Shown piece by piece: positions 1 to 7,424 of a stretch of 9,948 nucleotides of DNA. Source of the DNA: Gammaproteobacteria bacterium (GTDB lineage Bacteria > Pseudomonadota > Gammaproteobacteria > Pseudomonadales > Porticoccaceae); assembly GCA_003646355.1 (NCBI GenBank), contig QNFO01000024.1:1-9948 (forward strand). The letters are read 5' to 3'. Numbering within the stretch: the first letter of the stretch is position 1; every line of letters starts with the position of its first letter. The translations under genes were made by a program, and so were the position numbers. The notes below the pieces were generated by a model. It was not told where the DNA came from. It saw nothing but the letters and a program-made list of their open reading frames with translations, and made no database searches.

Positions 1-476
1 ATCCCTCGGCCTTGTTAAATGCGCCCGAGGGGCTGATAGAGCATGTTAATCGGCATATTATGGCGCTCGAGCTCGACAAGCATTTGACCATTTTTGCCGG
101 CTCGATTGATACCGAGCGTCATGTAATGCGCTACGTTATGGGTGCACAACTGCCTTTGCCGATAGTGATTACTGAAGACAAAGTGGCCTTTTTACCTGGC
201 AAAGGTAAACCCGTTGGTTTGTTTGAAGACGCTAGCTGGGCCATTGAAGAAATGACACTTCCCGAGAACTTTACCTTGCTGGTCGTCTCAGACGGCTTGT
301 TTGACTGTGTCAGTGGCGATTCAATGGAAGAAAAAGAGCAGACGATATTAGCGGCCTGCCAGCGTGTGGGGCCAGCAGGTGGGCACGATGCCATCTGTCG
401 AGAGCTGGGCATTGATACGATTGAAAATGCACCGGATGATGTCTCTGTGATGACGGTAATAAGACAGCATGGATAA
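1..476 (+). CDS. rssB: RssB-like SpoIIE/PP2C-type protein phosphatase, C-terminal part (5' end outside window)
   Basis: This is the last 157 codons of a PPM/PP2C (SpoIIE-type) serine phosphatase domain. The frame is open to the left edge (codons from position 3), so the TTG and ATG codons near the edge are internal and the true start lies outside. Two acidic metal-binding motifs of the family are visible: VSDGLFD near residue 97 of the visible peptide, and the closing APDDVSVMTV motif near residue 145. These acids suggest an active phosphatase, whereas E. coli RssB, the sigma-S adaptor, carries a degenerate domain of this fold. In Pseudomonas RssB the phosphatase follows an N-terminal receiver domain; that part is off-window, so a receiver domain is inferred only. 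The stop overlaps the start of the STAS gene by 8 nt, implying translational coupling, and the likely substrate is that STAS protein phosphorylated on serine. The phosphatase fold is secure; the RssB identity rests on context. Confidence 0.85.
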   Translation, partial: PSALLNAPEGLIEHVNRHIMALELDKHLTIFAGSIDTERHVMRYVMGAQLPLPIVITEDKVAFLPGKGKPVGLFEDASWAIEEMTLPENFTLLVVSDGLFDCVSGDSMEEKEQTILAACQRVGPAGGHDAICRELGIDTIENAPDDVSVMTVIRQHG

Positions 477-975
477 AGGCAAAATTTTTGTTGGCCAGAC
501 CAATGGCAATTACCTGATCCGAATGAGTGGTGATGTCAGGGTTACCTTGTGTGCCTCACTTAATCACTATGTGGAAAGCATATTCGGCGACCGCAATGTA
601 AAAAGCGTATTGGTTGACCTACTTGAAACAGAGGGTGTTGACAGTACGACACTGGGTTTATTAACAAAGCTGGCACTACTGAGTCAGCGCCACTACGGCA
701 TTACGCCACTGCTGTTTTGTGATAATCCCGGTATTTTAAAGACCCTCGAAGCGATGTCCCTCGATGAACTCTTCACGATTATTCGCGAGACACCGCCAGA
801 CAGCGATAAAGCAGGGCAGCTGGATGAACTGATCTGTGACAAAAGTGATGAGGCTGAAGCCCGGCGTAGTGTGCTAGAAGCTCATCGCCTGTTAGTTGAA
901 GTTAATCCCCAGTGTGAACCTGAGTTTATCGACTTGATTCGCTATCTTGAAGACGAGGTTAGCAAGCAGGGCTGA
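469..975 (+). CDS. rssC: STAS-domain anti-sigma-factor antagonist (RssC-like)
   Basis: This 168-residue cytoplasmic protein has a STAS domain over about residues 5-112. The segment SVLVDLLETEGVDSTTLGLL is the family's central strand-loop-helix, and Ser59 (or Thr60) in VDSTTLG is the probable phosphorylation site. Known antagonists of this family bind an anti-sigma kinase when unphosphorylated and are reset by a PP2C phosphatase, which here is encoded immediately upstream. Residues 113-168 extend beyond a minimal STAS domain and look helical and acidic; such a tail occurs in the Pseudomonas RssC-type proteins as I recall them. The ATG sits inside the last codons of the phosphatase gene (8-nt overlap) with only a weak purine-rich AAGA before it, consistent with coupled translation. 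No anti-sigma kinase is encoded in the window, so the partner is unknown. The gene ends 10 nt from the oppositely oriented pgaD. STAS assignment is strong; the rssC name is from context. Confidence 0.87.
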   Translation: MDKGKIFVGQTNGNYLIRMSGDVRVTLCASLNHYVESIFGDRNVKSVLVDLLETEGVDSTTLGLLTKLALLSQRHYGITPLLFCDNPGILKTLEAMSLDELFTIIRETPPDSDKAGQLDELICDKSDEAEARRSVLEAHRLLVEVNPQCEPEFIDLIRYLEDEVSKQG

Positions 976-985
976 GGGTTTGGTT

Positions 986-1453
986 CTAACTCATACTGTT
1001 AATGTTTTCCAACGTTCCCTTACTGACCTTGATGTCCCCATTTTCGGAAATGGTTACCGTTGATATTTTGTTTGATTGAATCGAATTCAAATCATGCTCT
1101 GTAATAGGTAATAACGCAATTAAGTCTTCTTTTACCACAGGGGGGAGTGGTCTACGACGGTCTATGCCCTTAAAGCGCGTGAAGTTATACAAGGCCCAAA
1201 AGCCAAGGGTTCCTGTCAGCGCAAAAGTAACACCAACAAAGGTTGGCAATACTTCTAAAAACGCATCTAAGCCATCCACTACAATCATTTCTTGTTGGAA
1301 AAATCGTATTTGAAACCACCAGCCAGCAAGCGTGATAAGAGGCACCCATAAATAAAACCAAATAACCCAAAAGACTAAGGTGAGCAAAGTGGATGTATAT
1401 TTTAGCTGTAGAGTCTGTAGTTTTGGTGTATCAATAATAAAGTTATTTTTCAC
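986..1453 (-). CDS. pgaD: PgaD, c-di-GMP-responsive inner-membrane subunit of the PNAG synthase
   Basis: This small two-helix membrane protein is the last gene of pgaABCD. In E. coli, PgaD pairs with the synthase PgaC, and cyclic di-GMP activates polymerisation by stabilising the pair. From the GTG start there are 155 residues, against 137 in E. coli. Transmembrane segments lie at about residues 21-46 (rich in Trp and Leu) and 67-90, followed by a cytoplasmic tail. The N-terminus VKNNFIIDTP parallels the E. coli MNNLIITTR, and ALYNFTRF after the second helix parallels ALYNKLRF. I chose the GTG at 1453 rather than the ATG at 1486 because an AGGGG ribosome binding site lies 5 nt upstream of the GTG and because the N-terminal similarity begins there. 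The GTG overlaps the pgaC stop by 11 nt. PgaD is poorly conserved in general, so position after pgaC adds much of the confidence. Confidence 0.88.
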   Translation of the reverse strand: MKNNFIIDTPKLQTLQLKYTSTLLTLVFWVIWFYLWVPLITLAGWWFQIRFFQQEMIVVDGLDAFLEVLPTFVGVTFALTGTLGFWALYNFTRFKGIDRRRPLPPVVKEDLIALLPITEHDLNSIQSNKISTVTISENGDIKVSKGTLENINSMS

Positions 1454-2702
1454 GAATTCCCCTGTCCGGGCTGATCCAGGTAGCATTGCTGCCTTTTTTC
1501 CGCATTAATGCGCGAGGTACGCCTAGAGCTACTGCGATAACGTTAAGCATCCAATAGGCGATTGGGAACCAGATCATCCAGAAATAGTATTTCCAGATAT
1601 TTTTTTCATAGTGGGATTCGATAGAAAGACTAATAGCGAATTGTATAAGACAGGTGATTCCTAATAGAACACCACCCCAGCTGGGTAATAAGCTGTGAAC
1701 GCGAATTTCTTCCGGTAAGTCGAGAAAAAAACCTGCAAGCCAGAGCAGCATGGTGGCAATAATACTGAAAGACCAAAAGACACTGGTTATAAACTCGATA
1801 AAAACCATCCACATGCGTCTGGACTTCCAGATTCCCAGGTTCCCGAAGTATTTAATGAATACCTCTGCACCGCCCTGCGCCCAGCGTACTCTTTGACGTA
1901 ATAAACCGGAGTATGTTTCAGGCATTAAAATCCAGCACATCGCTTTAGGTTCAAAACGAATATCCCAATGATCAAGTTGTAGCTTCCAGCTAACGTCAAT
2001 GTCGTCTGTAATCATATCCGTTGACCAATATCCGACCCGGTGTAAAGCGGCTTTTCGAAAACCAGCGACAACACCCGAGACGGTAAATATTCGGCCGTAA
2101 ACTCTCTGAGCTCGTTTGATAAGTCCAACGATAGCTGAAAATTCACCCACCTGAATTTTTCCTAAGAGAGAAGAGCGTGTTCTTATTCTTGGGTTGCCAG
2201 TCACTGCGCCAACACGTGGGCCATTGATAAAGTGCTTCATAACCCAGTTAACGGCATCTTCATCGAGTAGAGCGTCACCATCAATACAAATTAGGAATTC
2301 GTGTTTTGAAGCCATTGCCCCCACGTTGAGCGCGGCCGCTTTACCCAGGTTGTGTTTAAAATGGATCACGCGCACCTGTTCATGTTTAGCCGCTAGCTGA
2401 TCAAGAAGCTCACCAGTTTTGTCGGTACTGGCATCATTGATGGCGATGATTTCAAAGCTGGGGTAGTTTTGTAACAGCAGTTGTTCCAGGGTTTCACAGA
2501 CATTGTCACCTTCATTATGGCAAGGTACGAGAATAGTGACGGGTGGTGGGGGCGAATCAAATAGAGGACTTGTGCCAAGCTCTTTTCTTTCCCAATGGAA
2601 ATAGTAAATGAGGGCGCCAGCCATCCATAAATAAGCCATAAATAAGGGGTAATAAAGAGCGAAGCCAAAAACAATGTCGCTAATGGTAGAGAGTTGAATC
2701 AT
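1443..2702 (-). CDS. pgaC: PgaC, processive family-2 glycosyltransferase (PNAG synthase)
   Basis: This inner-membrane enzyme polymerises GlcNAc from UDP-GlcNAc into beta-1,6-linked PNAG and, with PgaD, passes the chain across the membrane. The protein has 419 residues. Family-2 synthase motifs appear in order: NDASTD at 89-94, the DGD motif at 141-143, TDDID at 222-226 (TEDID in E. coli, carrying the catalytic acid) and QRVRWAQGG from 260. Transmembrane helices lie at about residues 10-35 and in at least three segments between 300 and 395. The tail WISPDRGI matches the conserved C-terminus. E. coli PgaC is about 22 residues longer and has an additional N-terminal hydrophobic segment; here a single helix precedes the catalytic domain, as in staphylococcal IcaA. 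The gene starts 4 nt after pgaB with only a weak ribosome binding site (ACAGA), suggesting coupling. Identification is very secure. Confidence 0.97.
   Translation of the reverse strand: MIQLSTISDIVFGFALYYPLFMAYLWMAGALIYYFHWERKELGTSPLFDSPPPPVTILVPCHNEGDNVCETLEQLLLQNYPSFEIIAINDASTDKTGELLDQLAAKHEQVRVIHFKHNLGKAAALNVGAMASKHEFLICIDGDALLDEDAVNWVMKHFINGPRVGAVTGNPRIRTRSSLLGKIQVGEFSAIVGLIKRAQRVYGRIFTVSGVVAGFRKAALHRVGYWSTDMITDDIDVSWKLQLDHWDIRFEPKAMCWILMPETYSGLLRQRVRWAQGGAEVFIKYFGNLGIWKSRRMWMVFIEFITSVFWSFSIIATMLLWLAGFFLDLPEEIRVHSLLPSWGGVLLGITCLIQFAISLSIESHYEKNIWKYYFWMIWFPIAYWMLNVIAVALGVPRALMRKKGSNATWISPDRGIREK
1459..1463 (-). promoter_or_regulatory. Ribosome binding site of pgaD, deciding a GTG start
   Basis: On the minus strand AGGGG occurs inside the end of pgaC, 5 nt before a GTG at 1453. 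The upstream in-frame ATG at 1486 lacks such a site at suitable spacing, so the GTG is the better start. Confidence 0.6.
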
Positions 2703-2706
2703 TCTG

Positions 2707-4638
2707 TTATAAGGCCAAAGGCGAAGTGTTGACTGAAATGCTGGATCTTACGGTGTGTAAGTTAGGGTGCTGATCTAAAAAGTTATCGGGGTAGTAACCA
2801 AGGTGTTTTACGCCCAACCGCATCAGTAAGTGAAATTGGCTTGCCAGAGTTTTGTTTGGGATGGGGGTCTTTGTACGCCAATCAATTGATTGAAGTTCGA
2901 ACAGTGTTTTTTTGAATTTTGGGTCGTGAATGGCGGCATGTTGGGTTAGGTCTGATAGCCATTGAGTAGGGTTTTCTGCCTGCTCCATATAGGGCATTGC
3001 CATGATGGCTGTATAATCATAAGTCCTTAACATTTCAGCATAGTTTTGATTAAACCATTCTTTGCTGTTCTCATCTAAAATGACATTAGCGTAAATATTA
3101 CGGGCCGTTTTTATATCGGGACGGTAGTACTTGACCTTATTCGTTAGAGCCACAGTAAGCTGTGTGAGTGTATGGGTTTTTACTGCCTGCCATTCGCGTT
3201 TTAGGGACCCTCTTAAATCGTCAACGCTTATATCTTTAATGCCAAAGGTGCCAGCAGCGGAACGAAGCGCGGCGGGGCTGAAATCCTCATAGTCACTTAA
3301 ATAGGCATCGTCGTGAAAGAGAAGCCCTGAAAAATTGGTATGTAATGCTAGATCCTCATATATTTCCTCAATAAGGTTTTTAGCACGACTATTAAAGGGC
3401 GAAAGTCTTAAATACCCCTTTGCATTAGTGACTATCTTATCTTTCTCAAGGCTCTGTACGCGTAGTTCTTCAGTGCCCGCTATGAGGAAGGAGAGTACGG
3501 GCATCCAGGCGTAGACATTGACATTACTGCGTGTCCTTAATTGCCAGGCAACGCGGTTAAAGAGGTCTCGCCTGACAGGCAGGTGGCGATTGGGGAAGTA
3601 CAGGGCATCGGCATTACCGTCACCATCGGGGTCAGAGAAGGCTTGTAAGAAAACGGTATTAATTTCCATCGCTTTAATACGATCGAGTAAAAGGCTTAAA
3701 TTTGCATTCTCCTGTGTGATGTCATCATCATAGACGTAATCGAGATCAATATGAGCGACTCGAATGGGATCTTCAGCCTCAAGGTGGCGTAGTGAATAGA
3801 CAAAGTCAGCGAGGGGTGGGTTGCCTTGAATCAGTATTCTATTGATTGAATTACTTTGATACGGATGGTTGATACCGCTTTTTAGCGTGAGTGAAAAATG
3901 ATGGCCTGAGGATTTTGCGAGCTCTTCCGATAGTCGGCTAAATGCGCCGTAAGGCCATACAATGGTGCGGGGTTTGGCGCCAGTGATGGTCTGTATATAC
4001 GCACTGTTTTTTTGAAGGTCACTTAAAATTCTTTTTCGATACTGATTTTCTTTCTCGTAGTTGTTGTTTTTATCAAACTTTAAAGTCACTGCTGCAGGTT
4101 GAGTGTTGCCCTGTGGATTGGCTAAAACCCCGTGATGTAAGTCGAAGCTATGTGATGCGATTTCAACGAGTTTTGACTGGCTTACCCGTTTGATTTCTTC
4201 TCCACTCATAAAGAAATTACGGGGTTTGAAATCTTTACTACCGTAGTGCACCAGTTGGTCAGTCGGGGTGTTGCTCCATTTTCCAACCAGAGCTACAACA
4301 GCAGGGTATTTGTATTCTTTTAAGAGTGGCAATACATGAGTATAAAAACTTTTGTAGCCATCATCGAACGTCAAGAGGAAGGCATTTTCTGGTAATTCCT
4401 TTTGACCTTTACGCGCGGCTATGACGTCATCAATACTGATGGCGTGGTAGTTATGTGTCATTAGCCATTCAAACTGGGAGATAAGGTTGTCAGTGCTAAC
4501 AGCCATTTGATCTTTATCGACAACGCCATCGACATCATCCCGAATATCGTGATAGCACAATGAAATATAGTCATTAGCCGCTAATGTTAGCTGACTACAA
4601 AGGAGGAGTGATAGAAAGAGAAGGGGTTTAAAAGTCAT
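2707..4638 (-). CDS. pgaB: PgaB, PNAG N-deacetylase with C-terminal glycoside-hydrolase domain
   Basis: This periplasmic enzyme removes some N-acetyl groups from PNAG, which is needed for export through PgaA. It has 643 residues. A hydrophobic signal sequence (1-21) is followed by a NodB-type polysaccharide deacetylase domain: LLTFDDGYKSFYTHVLPLL carries Asp92 and Asp93, the SHSFDLHHG segment supplies His163 and His168, and WPYG is at 228-231. From about residue 292 comes the GHL13/PF14883 domain, with HIDLDYVYD at 296-304, LQAFSDPDGDG at 331-341, FHDDA at 441-445 and GYYPDNF at 614-620, all closely matching E. coli PgaB (672 residues). Both active sites look intact. I chose the ATG at 4638, 12 codons downstream of another in-frame ATG at 4674, because GGAGG lies 5 nt before it, it overlaps the pgaA stop as TAATG, and the signal peptide then begins cleanly. 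Membrane anchoring is uncertain: Cys14 is preceded by Leu-Leu-Leu, an atypical lipobox. Confidence 0.97.
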   Translation of the reverse strand: MTFKPLLFLSLLLCSQLTLAANDYISLCYHDIRDDVDGVVDKDQMAVSTDNLISQFEWLMTHNYHAISIDDVIAARKGQKELPENAFLLTFDDGYKSFYTHVLPLLKEYKYPAVVALVGKWSNTPTDQLVHYGSKDFKPRNFFMSGEEIKRVSQSKLVEIASHSFDLHHGVLANPQGNTQPAAVTLKFDKNNNYEKENQYRKRILSDLQKNSAYIQTITGAKPRTIVWPYGAFSRLSEELAKSSGHHFSLTLKSGINHPYQSNSINRILIQGNPPLADFVYSLRHLEAEDPIRVAHIDLDYVYDDDITQENANLSLLLDRIKAMEINTVFLQAFSDPDGDGNADALYFPNRHLPVRRDLFNRVAWQLRTRSNVNVYAWMPVLSFLIAGTEELRVQSLEKDKIVTNAKGYLRLSPFNSRAKNLIEEIYEDLALHTNFSGLLFHDDAYLSDYEDFSPAALRSAAGTFGIKDISVDDLRGSLKREWQAVKTHTLTQLTVALTNKVKYYRPDIKTARNIYANVILDENSKEWFNQNYAEMLRTYDYTAIMAMPYMEQAENPTQWLSDLTQHAAIHDPKFKKTLFELQSIDWRTKTPIPNKTLASQFHLLMRLGVKHLGYYPDNFLDQHPNLHTVRSSISVNTSPLAL

Positions 4639-7424
4639 TAAAACCTCCAGTCGAGTAATAGGTAGTAACTCCATGAAAATTCGCTATCACCGTCATATTG
4701 ATTGCGAGCACGTTTAATACCATAAATTACTTCAAGGCGATGGTCGGCCGCCCAGCGGTGTTCGTATTGTAGGCCCCATGTATCAGCTGTGTTGGATTTC
4801 TCTTGATGATAGACGCCCATACTTACAATCAAACGTTGATGAAAGCTGTTTTCATAATGTCGCCAACTTAGCCATTCATTTTCCAAGGATACTGAAGCTG
4901 AAAAGTCATTTTCAGGGTTGTAATAATCAACATCTGATATTGTTTGCGCGAATAGGCGACTTGCGCTTGTATCTATATCATTTCCAATAGTATTTTTAAA
5001 AGTAACGATGTTGATTGATGGGTTTCTATTTGTGAATGTTTTTTCTAGGTCGTCTAAACGAGGTTCAAATTCGACCAAATCTCGACTTGGAATAAATGAG
5101 TTGTCATATCCATTTTCAATATTTGAATCTATTATGTCACTAACAAGTAAATTTGCAGAGTCAATAATATCTTGATCAATATCGTAACTGGGTGAGCTAA
5201 AAATATCGTTTAGTAGGCTTCTTAATTTGTCAGAGTCTTTATGTATGTTAAAAGACCTAGTGTTATCTTTTGAGTTTTTTGAGCTATAAAGGTCAAGCCG
5301 TGTAGAAAACTTGTAATCGTAGCTGGTATACCAGCGCTCTTGCCAGTAAGCACTAATACTCTTGCGCTCGTTACCATCAGAGAAATCAAGGTAGGACAGG
5401 TTAAGGCCAGTTGATCGCGATTCATGCCAGCGATACTGCCCGCCCCAAGACGCTGATTTTGCATAGACCCCTTGATTAAGAGCTCGCAAGGGTGTTTGTC
5501 CACTCAGGGATTCAAGGCTGAACGAGTTACTCCAGTGGTCATCAAACTCGTATGTGCCATTTAGATTGACGCCGATACGGTTGTTTTTGTAATGGTTATG
5601 GTGTAATTCAGTCATGAGAAGTACATTGGGTGCAGTGTATTCAAGACCTATGCCAGCGTGATTGAGTAGCCCGTCACCCTCAGTGAACTTTGCCTGGCTG
5701 TGGCGTTGATGAATGTAGGCCCGATAATTTTTATCCAAGGGGCGAGAATAAAGGTAGCTGTTGATATCTAGCCCTCGGCTCCCGTTAGCACTGCCGGAAC
5801 TGTTAGAGGTGCTGATCTCGGTCTTAAACTCGCGCATATTGTGAATACCCCAAAGCTCATTTTGTATAGCAACTCCTTTATCTTCGGGGAACACTCGAAA
5901 CAATGTCGTAATTGATTCTTCTGCCTCCTCATAGTGTTTGAGGGCAAGCTGGTTTCTTGCCTCGCCTATGCGTAAACCGAGATGTTTCGGCTCTTGGCTT
6001 AGACCAATGTCGTATTCTTCCTGGGCTTTACGGGGCCAGCCACGCCAGTAATCAATATTAGCCAGCTCTTTGCGAAGGTCAGTGTTGTAGGGTGCAAGTT
6101 GGTGGAGGGTTTTAATCTGTTGTTCGGAAACTTCCAGGTTATCGGCATAGGCAATGCTCAGTGCGGAGATTGTTTCAGCCTGGGTTTTCTTTGGGTTTGG
6201 CCTTCTAAAGGGTTTCTCGCCCTTACCAATAATATAGGGTGCTTGCTTACTGGCAACGTCCTTCACCCAGGGCTGGGCAAGCTCCATTTTTTCATTTTCT
6301 ACGTAGGCGTAGAAGAGAGAAAGATCGAGATTGACGTTCTCCTGTGGACTTACTTGCTTTACGTCTAAGTAACAATTTTCAGCATCATTGGGACGTTCGA
6401 GGTAGAGATAGGCATCGCAGACTGCTGTTTGAGCATAAGCGGGAACCTTTGTGTTCGAGGCAATTAATGCTTCATACAGCTCGATGGTGTCGTTCATGCG
6501 GTAGCGGTTTCTAAGGGCAACTAACAGATCAAACTGCCCATTGCGGGTGTAGCTGGCGTTCTCGCCAAATTGAGAGCGAAAATATTTGATGTTTGTTTCC
6601 AGTTCGATAATGGCAATATCAATTTCATCAAAGTGGTGTGTTTCATTTTTTGCAGGAATGCCTGCCCATCGAATTTGGTGGGCGCTCATGTTTGTTTTAA
6701 TGCTTGCTAGATCTTCTTTGCTAAACGCAGGGGAGTCATCAATAAGGCTGTTGGCCAGATGAGAAGCGCCAAGCTTATTAAGCGTTAATATTTTTTTTCT
6801 CAAAATATCAGTGTCACCCGGGTTTAATTCCAGTAGGTGTTGATAGATGGATAGGGCCGGTATTAACTTTTTCTGTGACTCATAAAAATAGGCGATGGCA
6901 TTAAGTAGCCCGGGGTCGTCGGGGTTTGTTTTTTGTAGTGGTAATAAAATTCCATGGGCCAACTTGAATTTCTGTTGGTCAATTAAAACAAGTCCTAAAC
7001 CAATTTTTCCGTCAAGAAACGTAGGGAAGCGTTTGCCGATAACACGATATGTTTTTTCAGCGGCGATATAATTTAATTGTTGTCGATACGCTATTGCTAG
7101 CGTGTTCAATACATATCTCGGTGCCCGCTGCAGGAGGATGTCGTTAGAGTGCTTGGTGATTTGCTTATGTTCGCCAGCCCAGCCGAGAATGGAAATATAG
7201 TCGTAAAAGTAGCGATTGGGTTTGGGGTGCTTGTCACCCAGGTGTTTAAGTGATGTTAATGCTTGCGTGTAATGGCCGTTCTGGGCCTGTGTAATAGCGC
7301 GCTTGTACCTTGAATCATCTGTGTTGCTGGCACTGGCCATGCTCGTGACATAACACATAATAATGAGCAGCACTGCTTTGTTGAAGCTATGTTTTATTAT
7401 CTGTACAAGTGTGCGTGTCTTCAT
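4638..7424 (-). CDS. pgaA: PgaA, outer-membrane PNAG export porin with periplasmic TPR domain
   Basis: This outer-membrane exporter guides partly deacetylated PNAG through a beta-barrel, while its periplasmic TPR superhelix binds the polymer and PgaB. The protein has 928 residues, against 807 in E. coli. A signal peptide (hydrophobic core about 17-28) has a plausible signal peptidase I site after ASA at residue 32. TPR-like helical repeats run from about 36 to 520, for example AQNGHYTQALTSLKHLGDKHP and the helix pairs around 170-205 and 480-512. The barrel covers about 530-928, with alternating aromatic strands and the terminal LLLDWRF ending in the Phe typical of barrel proteins. The segment DVDYYNPENDFS followed by WLSWRHYENSFHQRL is characteristic of PgaA. 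Much of the extra length is an insertion at about 720-830, listed separately. The ATG follows an in-frame TAA directly, so the start cannot move upstream, although its ribosome binding site is poor. First gene of the operon. Confidence 0.95.
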   Translation of the reverse strand: MKTRTLVQIIKHSFNKAVLLIIMCYVTSMASASNTDDSRYKRAITQAQNGHYTQALTSLKHLGDKHPKPNRYFYDYISILGWAGEHKQITKHSNDILLQRAPRYVLNTLAIAYRQQLNYIAAEKTYRVIGKRFPTFLDGKIGLGLVLIDQQKFKLAHGILLPLQKTNPDDPGLLNAIAYFYESQKKLIPALSIYQHLLELNPGDTDILRKKILTLNKLGASHLANSLIDDSPAFSKEDLASIKTNMSAHQIRWAGIPAKNETHHFDEIDIAIIELETNIKYFRSQFGENASYTRNGQFDLLVALRNRYRMNDTIELYEALIASNTKVPAYAQTAVCDAYLYLERPNDAENCYLDVKQVSPQENVNLDLSLFYAYVENEKMELAQPWVKDVASKQAPYIIGKGEKPFRRPNPKKTQAETISALSIAYADNLEVSEQQIKTLHQLAPYNTDLRKELANIDYWRGWPRKAQEEYDIGLSQEPKHLGLRIGEARNQLALKHYEEAEESITTLFRVFPEDKGVAIQNELWGIHNMREFKTEISTSNSSGSANGSRGLDINSYLYSRPLDKNYRAYIHQRHSQAKFTEGDGLLNHAGIGLEYTAPNVLLMTELHHNHYKNNRIGVNLNGTYEFDDHWSNSFSLESLSGQTPLRALNQGVYAKSASWGGQYRWHESRSTGLNLSYLDFSDGNERKSISAYWQERWYTSYDYKFSTRLDLYSSKNSKDNTRSFNIHKDSDKLRSLLNDIFSSPSYDIDQDIIDSANLLVSDIIDSNIENGYDNSFIPSRDLVEFEPRLDDLEKTFTNRNPSINIVTFKNTIGNDIDTSASRLFAQTISDVDYYNPENDFSASVSLENEWLSWRHYENSFHQRLIVSMGVYHQEKSNTADTWGLQYEHRWAADHRLEVIYGIKRARNQYDGDSEFSWSYYLLLDWRF
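4644..4648 (-). promoter_or_regulatory. Ribosome binding site of pgaB, deciding its start
   Basis: GGAGG on the minus strand lies within the last codons of pgaA, 5 nt before the ATG at 4638 that overlaps the pgaA stop codon by one base (TAATG). This favours the 643-residue PgaB over a form starting at 4674. Confidence 0.75.
4935..5267 (-). other. Low-GC insertion encoding about 110 extra residues in the PgaA barrel
   Basis: PgaA residues about 720-830 separate the barrel strand FSTRLDLYSSKNS from the family motif YYNPENDFS, which in other PgaA proteins, as I recall them, follow one another closely. The insert is rich in Asp, Asn, Ser and Ile, contains DIIDS twice (752-756 and 763-767) with different codons each time, and is predicted to include short helices (KLRSLLNDIF). 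By hand count, 4981-5280 contains 90 G or C in 300 bases (30%), while the 60 bases from 5281 reach 45%. The reading frame is kept throughout. It probably forms a long extracellular loop. Boundaries are approximate and depend on an alignment I could not run. Confidence 0.6.

Noticed and set aside
4638..4674. Alternative upstream ATG for PgaB at 4674
   Set aside because: It lacks a ribosome binding site and adds a charged, unrelated N-terminus before an otherwise well-formed signal peptide. The ATG at 4638 has GGAGG at ideal spacing.
986..7424. Mobile-element origin of the pga block
   Set aside because: No integrase, transposase, tRNA, inverted repeat or flanking direct repeat was found. Base composition is mixed rather than uniformly different from the flanks.
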